Positions 17,644-25,857 of a stretch of DNA of 38,702 nucleotides are shown piece after piece (position 1 is the stretch's first letter; every line of letters begins with the position of its first letter). The stretch covers positions 1 through 38,702 of the forward strand of contig CAKSDF010000003.1 in assembly GCA_934444695.1 (NCBI GenBank), given 5' to 3'. Below the pieces are notes generated by a model. The model was given only the letters and a program-made list of their open reading frames with translations. It had not been told where the DNA came from and made no database searches. The stretch is from an uncultured Eubacteriales bacterium. GTDB taxonomy: Bacteria; Bacillota; Clostridia; Oscillospirales; Acutalibacteraceae. The position numbers and the translations under genes were made by a program.

Positions 17644-18627
17644 TCAATTTTCCGACCGTTCTTCAGGAACTTTATATTTTTCTATATCCTCAAACATATT
17701 ATGTAAAAAATCTAATTTTTTATTAATTGTCTCTCCTTTAAATTTTTTGATTTCTTTTTTTCGTTTTTTGTCGTCCAAATCTTCAAAGGATATTAATTGA
17801 TTATAAACACCTTCGGCGGCAATCTCAAACTGCATATATTTCCACACAAAGAATTCAGCTTGCAGCGGGGTATAACCTTTCAAATACTTTGTAGCTATGT
17901 TTTCATTCACATATTTATCAAAATATATAAAAATGGCTTTCTGAATATCGCTATACCCGTAATAAGGTTTTCCGTCAGATGTTTTAAAATCATTTGGTTC
18001 TTCGTAATTCATCTTGCTCCAACTCGGCATTCTGCCTTTACGAAGATATTCCGAATTGCCTTTTTTCTTGGTAAATGCCTGTGTACGGTTAACCCATTCC
18101 AGTATAATGGAATCAAGTGGCATATGGCAATGCGTATAAAACTTTTCCTTGTTCTTTTTTTCTCCATCTTTAAGACAATAGGCATTTTTGAATGTCATAT
18201 TCACGATTTTCTGTGCCTTGCCGTATTTTATGCCGTCCTGATATTTTCCTCCGATCACCTTCAAAAATTTTTCGCACATTTTATGATGCCATTCATCAAA
18301 TTCCTCTTCACTCTTGAATTTATCCTGATTTTCAAAGAAATAATCAACAAAGCACTGAACAAATGAATCTTCTTCCGGTTTATCGTGTTTTTTTCCGTCA
18401 TTACCGCAAAGCACCTTGAATTTTTCCTCTACACCGAAAGATTTATATCCTGATTGCGGGCTTAATTTTTCTGTTCTGTCGGTAAAATCACCGAGTGCGC
18501 GTTTGATGGCGATTTTTATGCCTTCTTCATTAAAGCAATAAGCTTCTTCACAGCCGCCGTATTTTCCGTCCCAAAAATCCGATTTAAGCTTTTGCAAACC
18601 CACCATTCTTTTCATTCCTTCCGACAT
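17644..18627 (-). CDS. Hypothetical protein, A/T-rich orphan
   Basis: The 327-residue soluble, highly charged Lys/Glu-rich protein has no signal peptide or membrane helix. I do not recognise the family. Notable stretches are YGKAQKIVNMTFKNAYCL and HMPLDSIILEWVNR in the middle, and a Cys/His pair at YTHCHMP. Codon use is visibly more A/T-rich (AAA, GAA, TTT, ATT) than in its neighbours, which suggests acquisition from elsewhere. It has its own consensus promoter and GGAAGTG ribosome site. It stands alone between the brnQ terminator and the terminator of the aldo/keto reductase operon. A role in defence or phage interaction is possible but not supported by any motif I see. Confidence 0.8.
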   Translation of the reverse strand: MSEGMKRMVGLQKLKSDFWDGKYGGCEEAYCFNEEGIKIAIKRALGDFTDRTEKLSPQSGYKSFGVEEKFKVLCGNDGKKHDKPEEDSFVQCFVDYFFENQDKFKSEEEFDEWHHKMCEKFLKVIGGKYQDGIKYGKAQKIVNMTFKNAYCLKDGEKKNKEKFYTHCHMPLDSIILEWVNRTQAFTKKKGNSEYLRKGRMPSWSKMNYEEPNDFKTSDGKPYYGYSDIQKAIFIYFDKYVNENIATKYLKGYTPLQAEFFVWKYMQFEIAAEGVYNQLISFEDLDDKKRKKEIKKFKGETINKKLDFLHNMFEDIEKYKVPEERSEN

Positions 18628-18646
18628 AATCCGACACTTCCATTAC

Positions 18647-18675
18647 ATTATATTTGATAATCCTCATAGTTTCAA
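18647..18675 (-). promoter_or_regulatory. Promoter of the orphan gene
   Basis: On the minus strand TTGAAA (18670-18675) and TATAAT (18647-18652) are 17 nt apart. The leader is very short, about 15 nt, just enough for the ribosome site before the ATG at 18627. Confidence 0.65.
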
Positions 18676-18741
18676 CCGCTTTTTGTCCAAACGCAGTGTT
18701 TTCAAAACACGGCGGATTATGATTTATTTGCATATTAAAAC

Positions 18742-18771
18742 AGCTATCCGCTCTTTATAGATCGGATAGCT
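18742..18771 (-). terminator. Terminator of the aldo/keto reductase-S component operon
   Basis: AGCTATCCG (18742-18750) and CGGATAGCT (18763-18771) form a 9-bp stem. On the minus strand it is followed by GTTTTAA. It lies about 85 nt past the S-component stop. Confidence 0.6.
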
Positions 18772-18854
18772 GCATCGTTTTATATTCGTTTTTGATAAAG
18801 GTTTTTACGCTTTTCCAAGGTAGATTAACGCTTTTTTGTTGCCTGCCTTGCTGC

Positions 18855-19436
18855 TTATTTGCTCTGTTCCTTATTAAGAAGCTTGGAAATAACAATAGCG
18901 ATAACGGGTACAGCCACAGCCTGAATTGCAAGTCCCATAAATCCGGTTTTTATCTGACCCCATACTACCGCAACAGTGAGAGGAGAAATCCCCCGGAAGG
19001 CATAAACGCAAAGCAGGAAAAATGCTCTTCCGCAAACCTGCGCCAAAATAACGCCGACAAAAGCAAGCAGAGGCTTTTCGGAAATTTTGCTGCTAAAAAT
19101 TCCCGAAACAGCGGCAAAAACCGCAAGCTCGGCCATCATAAATGGCAGTCTCGAAGCAGCGGGCATTGCAGATCCGGCAAGGGATGTAATGCAAAAGCTT
19201 GCCACAGGAGAAAGTATTCCCACAATAAGGCCCCATTTTGTTCCAAGCAGCAGTCCGCCCATTAAAACCGGCAGATACATGGGAAGGAGGGTCATTCCGG
19301 CGCTTGCACCGACGGCAAGATGGGCAATCTGGGGAAGCACTACCGCAAGAACGATAAGTGCAGCCGACACCGCCGATTTAACCGATATTTTTGTTTTTAT
19401 AGAGGCGTTTCTTTTTTCAAGTACATTTTCAAGCAT
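18855..19436 (-). CDS. ECF transporter S component (substrate unknown)
   Basis: About 193 residues with five or six membrane helices and repeated Ala/Gly-rich turns, including AGMTLLPMYLPVLMGGLLLG and WGLIVGILSPVASF, which are typical of ECF-type vitamin or precursor-binding S subunits. The ATG at 19436 is chosen because GGAG lies upstream and because it overlaps the aldo/keto reductase stop by 8 nt; an earlier in-frame ATG would sit well inside that gene. The energising EcfAAT module is not in the window. Coupling to two Fe-S aldo/keto reductases suggests that the imported compound is a substrate or cofactor for them, but this is inference only. Confidence 0.85.
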   Translation of the reverse strand: MLENVLEKRNASIKTKISVKSAVSAALIVLAVVLPQIAHLAVGASAGMTLLPMYLPVLMGGLLLGTKWGLIVGILSPVASFCITSLAGSAMPAASRLPFMMAELAVFAAVSGIFSSKISEKPLLAFVGVILAQVCGRAFFLLCVYAFRGISPLTVAVVWGQIKTGFMGLAIQAVAVPVIAIVISKLLNKEQSK

Positions 19437-20547
19437 TGTTTTTATCTCCTTTAAAATAATCAGCAATTTTTTTCATTCTTTCGGACTGTTTCACCGAGAA
19501 TGGGCAGCGGCGGTCACAGTGGCCGCAGGAAATGCAGGCCTCGGCATCTGTTTTAAGCTTGCCGTAATGGTCGTGAGCCATTTTATCGCCCGAAAGAGAA
19601 AGGTCATAATATTTATTTACAAGACCGATGTCTATACCTGCGGGACATGGCAGGCAATGATTGCAATAAACACAGTTGCCCACCGACGATGAAGGTGTAA
19701 ATTTCGCAATTACCGAGTAATCCTCCTGCTCGGGAGTGGTGTGGGCAAATTCAAGCAGCTCGTCGAGATCGCTCATGCTTCTTACTCCCGGCACCACCGT
19801 CAGCACGGCGGGACGGTCGAGGGCATATTTCATACATTGGTTTTTTGAAAGTGCAACCTTAAAGGGAGAGGTGCTTTCGGACAAAAGCTGACCGCCGTGG
19901 AAAGGCTTCATAACTGAGATGCCTATACCTTCGGCCTGGCAGCGTTTGAGCAGTTCCGCACGCTCCGAGGTACTTCCCTTGCCGTATTCGTCGCCCTGCT
20001 CAAAATCATATGCGGGATTGAGCGAAAACATCATCATATCGGCAAAGCCCATATCAATGAGCTTTTGAGCAACCGACGGCGTGTGGGAGGAAAATCCCAG
20101 ATGTCGAACAATTCCCTTTTCTTTAAGTCCGAAAAGAAAATCGGTTATTCCACTGTTTTTAAGGTCGTCGATGTCTCCGTCGCTGTCGACGCAATGCAAA
20201 AATCCAAAATCCACATAATCGGTGCCGATACACTTCATTTCCCATTCAAAGGTGGATTTAACCTCTTCAAGCTTTCTCGACCAGCCGTATTCTCCGTTTT
20301 TGTTATAGACCGCGCCGAAATGAAGCTGGAAATAAACCTTTTCCCTCATTCCCTTAATGGCGGCTCCGAAAGGCTCATAAACGGCGGATCCACCGGCACA
20401 GAGATCGAAAAAGTTGATGCCGTTTGCCACGGCCTTTTCAACGACTGCTTTTATCTGATCGGCGCCGGCGGCCTGTATTCCGCCCATTCCGAGGCCTAAG
20501 GTGCTTATTTTTTCATTGCCTTTGGGAAGCTTTCTATATTCAATCAT
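19429..20547 (-). CDS. Aldo/keto reductase with C-terminal ferredoxin domain (second copy)
   Basis: The 372-residue protein has an aldo/keto reductase TIM barrel (about 1-270; LGLGMGGIQAAG at the start, NFFDLCAG with the tetrad Asp, DFGFLHCVDSD) followed by a 4Fe-4S segment (CVYCNHCLPCPAGIDIG and CISCGHCDRRCPFSV). Members of this subfamily probably exchange electrons between Fe-S clusters and NAD(P)H; substrates are mostly unknown. The start at 20547 overlaps the stop of the first reductase by 8 nt (ATGATTGA), with GGAG upstream. The two reductases are clearly paralogous but diverged. The active-site region AGGSAVYEP differs from the usual DTAxxY spacing, so it may not keep normal reductase chemistry. 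Confidence 0.9.
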   Translation of the reverse strand: MIEYRKLPKGNEKISTLGLGMGGIQAAGADQIKAVVEKAVANGINFFDLCAGGSAVYEPFGAAIKGMREKVYFQLHFGAVYNKNGEYGWSRKLEEVKSTFEWEMKCIGTDYVDFGFLHCVDSDGDIDDLKNSGITDFLFGLKEKGIVRHLGFSSHTPSVAQKLIDMGFADMMMFSLNPAYDFEQGDEYGKGSTSERAELLKRCQAEGIGISVMKPFHGGQLLSESTSPFKVALSKNQCMKYALDRPAVLTVVPGVRSMSDLDELLEFAHTTPEQEDYSVIAKFTPSSSVGNCVYCNHCLPCPAGIDIGLVNKYYDLSLSGDKMAHDHYGKLKTDAEACISCGHCDRRCPFSVKQSERMKKIADYFKGDKNNA

Positions 20548-21661
20548 TTTTTTCAAACTCCTCGGCAACGCTCTTTAATAGCTTTCTTATTTCAAGGTGC
20601 TGGGGACATGATTTTTCGCATTTTCCGCATCCGATACAATCGGAAGCCTTCCCGTTAAACTTGGTATAGGCCTCGTTATAATAATAGTCGGCGTTCCAGT
20701 CTTTATACACCCTCTTGGCGTTAAGACACGAGAATAGATCGGGAATGGAGATCTTTTTGGGACATCCGTCGGTGCAATAGCGGCAGGCGGTGCAGGGGAT
20801 AAGATGCATAGAACGGAAGATATCGCACACCTTTTTTATGGCCGCCTGCTCGGTATCGTTTAAGGGTTTAAAATCGGTCATATAGGACAGATTATCCTCC
20901 ATCTGCTCCATATTACTCATACCCGAAAGCACCGAAAGCATCCCGTCAAATCCGGCGGCAAAACGGATGGCATAGCTTGCATAACTGCCGCCATTAAGAT
21001 CGTCAAGTACCTTTTTGGCCTCGTCGGGGAGATTGACGAGATTGCCTCCCCTTACCGGCTCCATAACCACGACCGGCTTGTTATGTTTCCGACATACTTC
21101 ATAGCATTTTCTCGCCTGAACGGCGGGATCGTCGTAGTCCACATAGTTAAACTGTATCTGAACCACCTCAATATCGGGGTACTGATTTAAAATTTCATCA
21201 AGCACCTCTGCTTTATCGTGGAAGGAAAGACCGACATGTCTGACCTTGCCTTCAGCCTTAAGCTCAAAGGCCTGTTCATAGGCGCGGCAGCGTTTATATT
21301 TTTCAAAAATATCCTTGCTTTGGGCGTGCATAAGATAAATGTCGAAATAATCGACTCCGCAGGCTTCAAGCTGTTTTTCAAAAAGCGGTTTTACCTCCTG
21401 CTCGGTATTGAAGAGGGCCGAGGAAAGCTTGTCGACCAGCACAAAATCCTCCCGGTCGTATCGCTTACATACACATTCCCTAATGGCCGTCTCGCTCTTT
21501 CCTCCGAGATAGACCATGGCCGTATCAAAATAGTTGAATCCTTTTGACATATAGAGATCAACCATTTTTGTAAACTGCTCAAGGTCGACGTCCTCGCCCT
21601 TCATAGGAAGCCGCATACATCCAAAGCCGAATTTCTTTTTAACCTTTTCAAATCCGTTCAT
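20540..21661 (-). CDS. Aldo/keto reductase with C-terminal ferredoxin domain (first copy)
   Basis: The 373-residue barrel keeps a recognisable catalytic tetrad: Asp and Tyr in NYFDTAMVYLGG, Lys in VLVDKLS and His in IYLMHAQ. The C-terminal region binds two 4Fe-4S clusters (CTACRYCTDGCPKKISIP and CIGCGKCEKSCPQHLEIRK). The ATG at 21661 follows AAAGGAA and directly precedes the family start (KKFGFGCMRLPM). The longer open frame upstream has no family resemblance. It is the first gene of a three-gene operon with the second reductase and the ECF S component, each overlapping the next by 8 nt. Confidence 0.93.
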   Translation of the reverse strand: MNGFEKVKKKFGFGCMRLPMKGEDVDLEQFTKMVDLYMSKGFNYFDTAMVYLGGKSETAIRECVCKRYDREDFVLVDKLSSALFNTEQEVKPLFEKQLEACGVDYFDIYLMHAQSKDIFEKYKRCRAYEQAFELKAEGKVRHVGLSFHDKAEVLDEILNQYPDIEVVQIQFNYVDYDDPAVQARKCYEVCRKHNKPVVVMEPVRGGNLVNLPDEAKKVLDDLNGGSYASYAIRFAAGFDGMLSVLSGMSNMEQMEDNLSYMTDFKPLNDTEQAAIKKVCDIFRSMHLIPCTACRYCTDGCPKKISIPDLFSCLNAKRVYKDWNADYYYNEAYTKFNGKASDCIGCGKCEKSCPQHLEIRKLLKSVAEEFEKND

Positions 21662-21798
21662 ATTACCGGTTCCTTTCGTTTTTATTTTTGTTTTCATTTT
21701 CTTGTTTTTTGTTTCTGCTGTATGTTTTTTAAATCCATATCTGTCAGGTGTGATTAAAGTGTTTGGTGCAATTACACCGCCGGACACAATACAACCGT

Positions 21799-21829
21799 AT
21801 TATACAACATAAAGTTGGCTTTAGGTCAA
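21799..21829 (-). promoter_or_regulatory. Promoter of the aldo/keto reductase operon
   Basis: On the minus strand TATAAT (21799-21804) is preceded by TTGACC (21824-21829) with a 19-nt spacer, longer than optimal. The leader to the ATG at 21661 is about 130 nt with no recognised element. Confidence 0.45.
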
Positions 21830-21982
21830 GGCTTTTTTGAAATTTTTTGCCTGCTGCGAAATTTAATTACAGAAAGACATCGTAAGAACAAGAAAAATGC
21901 AAATTATCGATCACCTTTCCTCTGTCAAAGCAGAAAAGCAAAAAAGTTTTATAAAAAAAGAAGCAACATAAAAAAATAACTA

Positions 21983-22010
21983 TTGACATTTTGCGATTTT
22001 ATGCTATACT
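21983..22010 (+). promoter_or_regulatory. tRNA-Trp promoter
   Basis: TTGACA (21983-21988) and TATACT (22005-22010) are 16 nt apart, about 18 nt before the mature tRNA 5' end. Confidence 0.75.
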
Positions 22011-22028
22011 TTTATAGCAACCGAATTT

Positions 22029-22104
22029 AGGGGTGTAGCTCAGCTGGTAGAGCAGCGGTCTCCAAAACCGCGTGCCGGGGGTTCGAGTCCCTCCACCCCT
22101 GCCA
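22029..22104 (+). tRNA. tRNA-Trp (anticodon CCA)
   Basis: A complete cloverleaf is visible. The acceptor stem is AGGGGTG/CACCCCT, the D arm is AGCTCAGCTGGTAGAGC, the anticodon arm is GCGGT-CTCCAAA-ACCGC with anticodon CCA, the T arm contains GGTTCGAGTCC, and the 3' CCA is encoded (22102-22104). It stands alone with its own promoter and terminator. Confidence 0.98.
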
Positions 22105-22106
22105 AA

Positions 22107-22138
22107 AATCCCGTCCGCTTCAGCGGACGGGATTTTTT
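22107..22138 (+). terminator. tRNA-Trp terminator
   Basis: AATCCCGTCCGC and GCGGACGGGATT form a 12-bp perfect stem with loop TTCA, followed by a T-run, starting 3 nt after the tRNA. Confidence 0.95.
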
Positions 22139-22204
22139 CTTCTTACTTATTACTTCTCACCTCTTCATTCTTACTTACTTAAAATAAAATCGGCTGCGGG
22201 ATTT

Positions 22205-22308
22205 TTGGAAAGTAACAAGTAACAGGTATAATGTAAGAGATACGGTGTCGGCTTGGCCGACGAATTAACAGAATCGGCAAGTGTCGAAAGATGCTTGCCG
22301 ATTTTTTT
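22205..22308 (+). ncRNA. Candidate small RNA with its own promoter and terminator
   Basis: TTGGAA (22205-22210) and TATAAT (22227-22232), spaced 16 nt, predict a start near 22239. The short transcript would contain a perfect GTCGGC-TTG-GCCGAC hairpin and then a 10-bp stem AATCGGCAAG/CTTGCCGATT (22272-22303) followed by seven T. No ribosome site or reasonable ORF is present. The predicted product is about 70 nt and not similar to any RNA family I recognise. It could instead be a decayed repeat; only the promoter/hairpin/terminator grammar supports it. Confidence 0.4.
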
Positions 22309-22589
22309 CTTTTTTTGCTTGCGAATGTCCTGCGACAAATAAGAAGCACCGGGAAAAGCTTTTTTAAACAAGCGAACCATGACCATCAATGTTTTTATGT
22401 ACCGATTTTGTCTCATAAGTTGTGCTATATAATGGATTTTAAAATTTTGCAGATCAAAAAGTGCAGGCAAAACTGCACTTTTTTACTTGTCATTTGTTCC
22501 TGTGCAGCATCGCATTGTCAATCATTATGGCCGTTGATGGCAGCCGGGTTTTGCAATGTCCATTTTTTTGGACATTCCTTTTCTTATAA

Positions 22590-22869
22590 TATAACCATAA
22601 TACACATATCCGGACACGCCTGAAATGGCCTATTAATGGTGCTTTCCGGCTTGTCGTCGCATATAGGCGTTAGCCTTATATGTTCCTCCGCACCGAAAAT
22701 CCCTCATTACTATGCTCATTTCAGGTCGGAGAATTTTGTCGGTAAGAAAAATGCTCAGATACAAGGCAAAAGCGCAGTTCATCCTGTCGGATTAACGAGC
22801 ATTTTAACGCAGTATGTGGGGATTTTTCTCCGCCAAAATCGTGTTCGTATGTGTGTGTTATGGTTAACC
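22590..22869. mobile_element. MITE-like repeat, copy B
   Basis: This is an almost identical, inverted copy of the element at 8791-9073, about 280 bp. The ends are ATAACCATAATACACATATC at the left and the near-complementary GTGTGTTATGGTTAA at the right. Most differences fall in the terminal repeats. The right end stops about 26 nt before the ATG of the Cys-motif protein, so it occupies that gene's upstream region. No transposase is encoded. Confidence 0.8.
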
Positions 22870-22895
22870 ATACAATAAAGAAAGCGGGCCGTCAA

Positions 22896-23519
22896 ATGTA
22901 TTATTACAGTAAAAAAAGCAGCAAGAAAATCATTCATATTTCCGGATGTTTTCATACTGGCAAAACAGATGGCGAAAACATTGAGCGGTTTGAAACATTG
23001 CCGGAAGCTTATGAGCAGGGTTATCGGCTTTGCAGACACTGCAATCCGCTTTTGAAATATTATAAAGACGAAATGGAACAGATACTTGATTTTTGCCAAA
23101 AAAACGGACTGTCTGTATATCCGGCCGACAAAAGCATTATCGTTACATCAACGCAAAGCAAATGGAAAATCTCACTTAACAAACACAACAAAATTGTTCT
23201 TTATCACAAAAACACCTTTAAAGCGGTATGGGATCAGTTCAGCGAAATACCAGGTTATCATTTGCAGGGCGATGTAAAAAAGGAAAGTGTCGTTGAATAT
23301 CTTAAATACATAATCGATCACGACCGTTACCGCACCATTAATCCGTTGGATATTCACAAAAAGAAAACCTCCGCCCCGCCAAAAAAGGGTACCAAAAGAT
23401 ATAAAAGTAATCAAAGAAAATTAAAGTATTACGAACGCAGAAAAGCAATTCGCAGCGTTCTGGATATTATAGATTCACTGGGCGATCGTTCAGCCCTTAT
23501 GAATGCAGCAGCCGTGTAA
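22896..23519 (+). CDS. Hypothetical protein with N-terminal Cys motif (Ada-like zinc-site pattern)
   Basis: The 207-residue protein starts YYYSKKSSKKIIHISGC and has a small N-terminal domain with Cys18, Cys46 and Cys49 (GCFHTGK and GYRLCRHCNPL), plus nearby His14, His20 and His48. This resembles the short metal-binding fold seen in Ada-type N-termini, but the match is only a pattern. The middle is a mixed alpha/beta region. The C-terminal third is basic with KKGTKRYKSNQRKLKYYERRK, which may bind nucleic acid. The ATG at 22896 has no good ribosome site; an upstream in-frame ATG (22851) falls inside the MITE end, so the annotated start there is less likely. Function unknown. Confidence 0.7.
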   Translation: MYYYSKKSSKKIIHISGCFHTGKTDGENIERFETLPEAYEQGYRLCRHCNPLLKYYKDEMEQILDFCQKNGLSVYPADKSIIVTSTQSKWKISLNKHNKIVLYHKNTFKAVWDQFSEIPGYHLQGDVKKESVVEYLKYIIDHDRYRTINPLDIHKKKTSAPPKKGTKRYKSNQRKLKYYERRKAIRSVLDIIDSLGDRSALMNAAAV

Positions 23520-23608
23520 TATTTCAGGGAAAACCACCGTATGCATATCAATATCAAAGCTCTTCATCAAAACTTTTCTGTAATTTTCATCATATTGATT
23601 TTAAAATA

Positions 23609-23658
23609 ACAGCGCAGCCGCCCGTGGTTTAAGTTTGGACGGCTGCGCTGTTTTCTCT
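23609..23658 (+). terminator. Terminator after the Cys-motif protein
   Basis: ACAGCGCAGCCG (23609-23620) and CGGCTGCGCTGT (23640-23651) form a 12-bp stem followed by TTTTCTCTTTT. From 23660 to 23848 I see nothing supportable. Confidence 0.85.
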
Positions 23659-23848
23659 TTTGAAATTCAGCGAGTTTTGCGGATTTACTTTAATTTTCAG
23701 TGGAATGCGCTTTGCATTCTTCTATAAATACTTTCATAAAAACACCTCTTCATACTGTACACTGATTGGTTTTGAACACATTACAACACATCATATGTAC
23801 CAAACCCGGGACGCAGGAGCAAGCCGCTGACAATGGCAGAAAACACGC

Positions 23849-23885
23849 AAAAAAGGCCCTTGAGTTTTTTACGCTCAGGGACCTT
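23849..23885 (-). terminator. Terminator after asnB
   Basis: On the minus strand AAGGTCCCTGAG pairs with CTCAAGGGCCTT with one mismatch, followed by a U-run from the A-tract at 23849-23854. It lies about 195 nt beyond the intact asnB reading frame. Confidence 0.7.
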
Positions 23886-24079
23886 CTTAATTGAATTTAC
23901 GCTTAAAGCTTTTATTTAAAGACGTTTATTTTGTTTAGAGATATTTATTGAAACTTAAATCAGATGCTGCAACCAAGCGTTTTTCTGCGCGGCAGGCGGG
24001 TTTTTGTCCTTTGAGTTTAAAGGCTTAGCCTTGCAGATGTGCAGATACGCTATGTGCAAATACCCGTTGACGTCGGGAT

Positions 24080-24169
24080 TTATTTTCCGCTGTCGCCGTA
24101 GTTTGAAAGCACGCGGGCAGAGGGGTCATCTACATCGCAGCCCTCCCACGACTTGTTGGGCATCCAGTC
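24080..24169 (-). other. asnB: Displaced C-terminal tail of asnB (second reading frame)
   Basis: In the frame shifted by one base relative to asnB, the minus strand encodes DWMPNKSWEGCDVDDPSARV and then LSNYGDSGK before a TAA at 24080. This is the conserved end of Clostridial asparagine synthetases. It joins the main frame at CCC-GGACTGG (24173-24164), where removing one G would restore CCC-GAC-TGG. Confidence 0.85.
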
Positions 24170-25637
24170 CGGGATAATACTTTTCAAAAAGCTCGCGATA
24201 AAGCAGCGATTCTTTTGTAAAGGGGCGGGCGTGGGTGTAAACCTTGCATTTTTCCTCAAACTCGCCTTCGGTGTAGTAGCTTTCGGCGTATTCCTTAAGG
24301 TAGTCGACCATAGAATGTCCCACAGCGTCGGAAAATGCCGCCTTTTCACGGAAAAGAATGTCGTGGGGAAGATAGTCTCCCTCAAAGGCATGACGAAGAA
24401 GATATTTTCCCTTGCCGTATTTGTTCATTTTCTTTTCGGGATCGACCGACATAACATATTTGACAAAATCGAGATCGCCGAAGGGCACCCTTGCCTCAAG
24501 CGAGTTTACGGAAATGCAGCGGTCGGCACGAAGAACATCGTACATATGAAGCTCACGCACGCGCTTTTCCGATTCCTTCTGAAATTCTTCGGCTGACGGT
24601 GCAAAATCGGTGTACTTATATCCGAAAAGCTCGTCGGAAATTTCTCCGGTGAGCAGCACACGGATGTCGGTATGCTCATGGATCCATTTACAGAGCAGAT
24701 ACATTCCCATACTGGCGCGGATGGTGGTTATATCGTATGTTCCGAGCAGATGGACAACGTGCTCAAGAGCCTCCAGCACATCCTCTTTTGTGATGATGAC
24801 CTCGGTGTGATCGCTGCCGATATAATCGGCCACCTGCTTTGCATATTTAAGGTCGATGGCGTCCTCGCTCATACCTATTGCAAAGGTTTTGATGGGGGTC
24901 TTTGACTTTCTTGCGGCAATGGCGCAGACAAGAGAAGAATCAAGTCCGCCCGAAAGCAAAAATCCAACCTTGGCATCGGCAATAAGGCGCTTGTCAACGC
25001 CGCAAACCAGCTTATCGTGAATCTTTTTGCAAACCGTTTCGAGATCGTCAAAGCATACCTCATCAACCTTTGCAATGTCGCAATAGCTTACAAATTCCCC
25101 GTCTTTATAGTAGTGACCGGGAGGGAAAGGCATAATTTTATCGCATATGCCCACCAGGTTCTTGGCCTCGCTGGCAAAAACCATACTGCCCTTTTCGTCA
25201 CAGCCGTAATAAAGGGGACGTATACCGATAGGATCCCTTGCGGCAATGTATTTCTTCGCCTTACCGTCGTAAATTATAAGGGCAAACTCGGCATCCAGCA
25301 TTTTAAACATCTCGGTGCCGAATTCCTTATAAAGGGGCAGCAAAATTTCGCAATCGGAATCACTTTTAAAGGTGTAGCCCTTGCTTTTGAGCATTTCACG
25401 GAGTCTGTCAAATCCATAAATCTCACCGTTGCAAACAACATAAGAGCCGTCAAGCTCAAAGGGCTGCATCCCCTCTTCGGTAAGTCCCATAATGGCCAGA
25501 CGGTGGAATCCCAGAAGTCCCTTGCCGGTATCGATGATACGGCTGTCATCGGGGCCTCTCGAAATCGTCTCGTCAAAGCCTTTTTTAAATTTTTCTAAAA
25601 CGGCACCGCCGTCGCAATAACCCATAATTGAACACAT
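24126..25637 (-). CDS. asnB: Asparagine synthase (glutamine-hydrolysing), frameshifted near the 3' end
   Basis: AsnB transfers glutamine-derived ammonia to aspartate using ATP. The ATG at 25637 follows GGAGGAAT and places the catalytic Cys at position 2 (MCSIMGYCDGG). Upstream codons in the open frame are not part of the protein. Visible motifs are the glutaminase RGPDDSRI and YVVCNGEIYGFDRLR, then the synthetase PP-loop FLLSGGLDSSLVCAIAA and GEISDELFGYKYTDFAPS. After residue 489 (Pro) the frame reads into GLDAQQVVGGLRCR and stops, while the expected end is in the next frame. The disruption removes only the last 30 residues or so, so activity may or may not survive. Expression is probably controlled by the asparagine T-box upstream. 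Confidence 0.92.
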   Translation of the reverse strand: MCSIMGYCDGGAVLEKFKKGFDETISRGPDDSRIIDTGKGLLGFHRLAIMGLTEEGMQPFELDGSYVVCNGEIYGFDRLREMLKSKGYTFKSDSDCEILLPLYKEFGTEMFKMLDAEFALIIYDGKAKKYIAARDPIGIRPLYYGCDEKGSMVFASEAKNLVGICDKIMPFPPGHYYKDGEFVSYCDIAKVDEVCFDDLETVCKKIHDKLVCGVDKRLIADAKVGFLLSGGLDSSLVCAIAARKSKTPIKTFAIGMSEDAIDLKYAKQVADYIGSDHTEVIITKEDVLEALEHVVHLLGTYDITTIRASMGMYLLCKWIHEHTDIRVLLTGEISDELFGYKYTDFAPSAEEFQKESEKRVRELHMYDVLRADRCISVNSLEARVPFGDLDFVKYVMSVDPEKKMNKYGKGKYLLRHAFEGDYLPHDILFREKAAFSDAVGHSMVDYLKEYAESYYTEGEFEEKCKVYTHARPFTKESLLYRELFEKYYPGLDAQQVVGGLRCR

Positions 25638-25857
25638 AATTATTCCTCCGGAAAAAAGTTTTGTCCTAAAGTTCAAAATAGCAATTAAAAGGGCGAGAAG
25701 ATGTTTTTAAGCCTTGCGCCGCGCTTTTTTCGGCGGCATTTTACTGTCTTTAAAGATACGGCATATACAGAGAAATTCCTTGATCCTTTTGACGGATCTC
25801 GGAAAGCATACAGAAAATTATTTTTCTCTTTTTATTGATTCAAGGCTTTAAGCATCA

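Noticed and set aside
22171..22470. 99-codon minus-strand frame
   Set aside because: It crosses a hairpin terminator and low-complexity DNA, with no start signal or recognisable protein.
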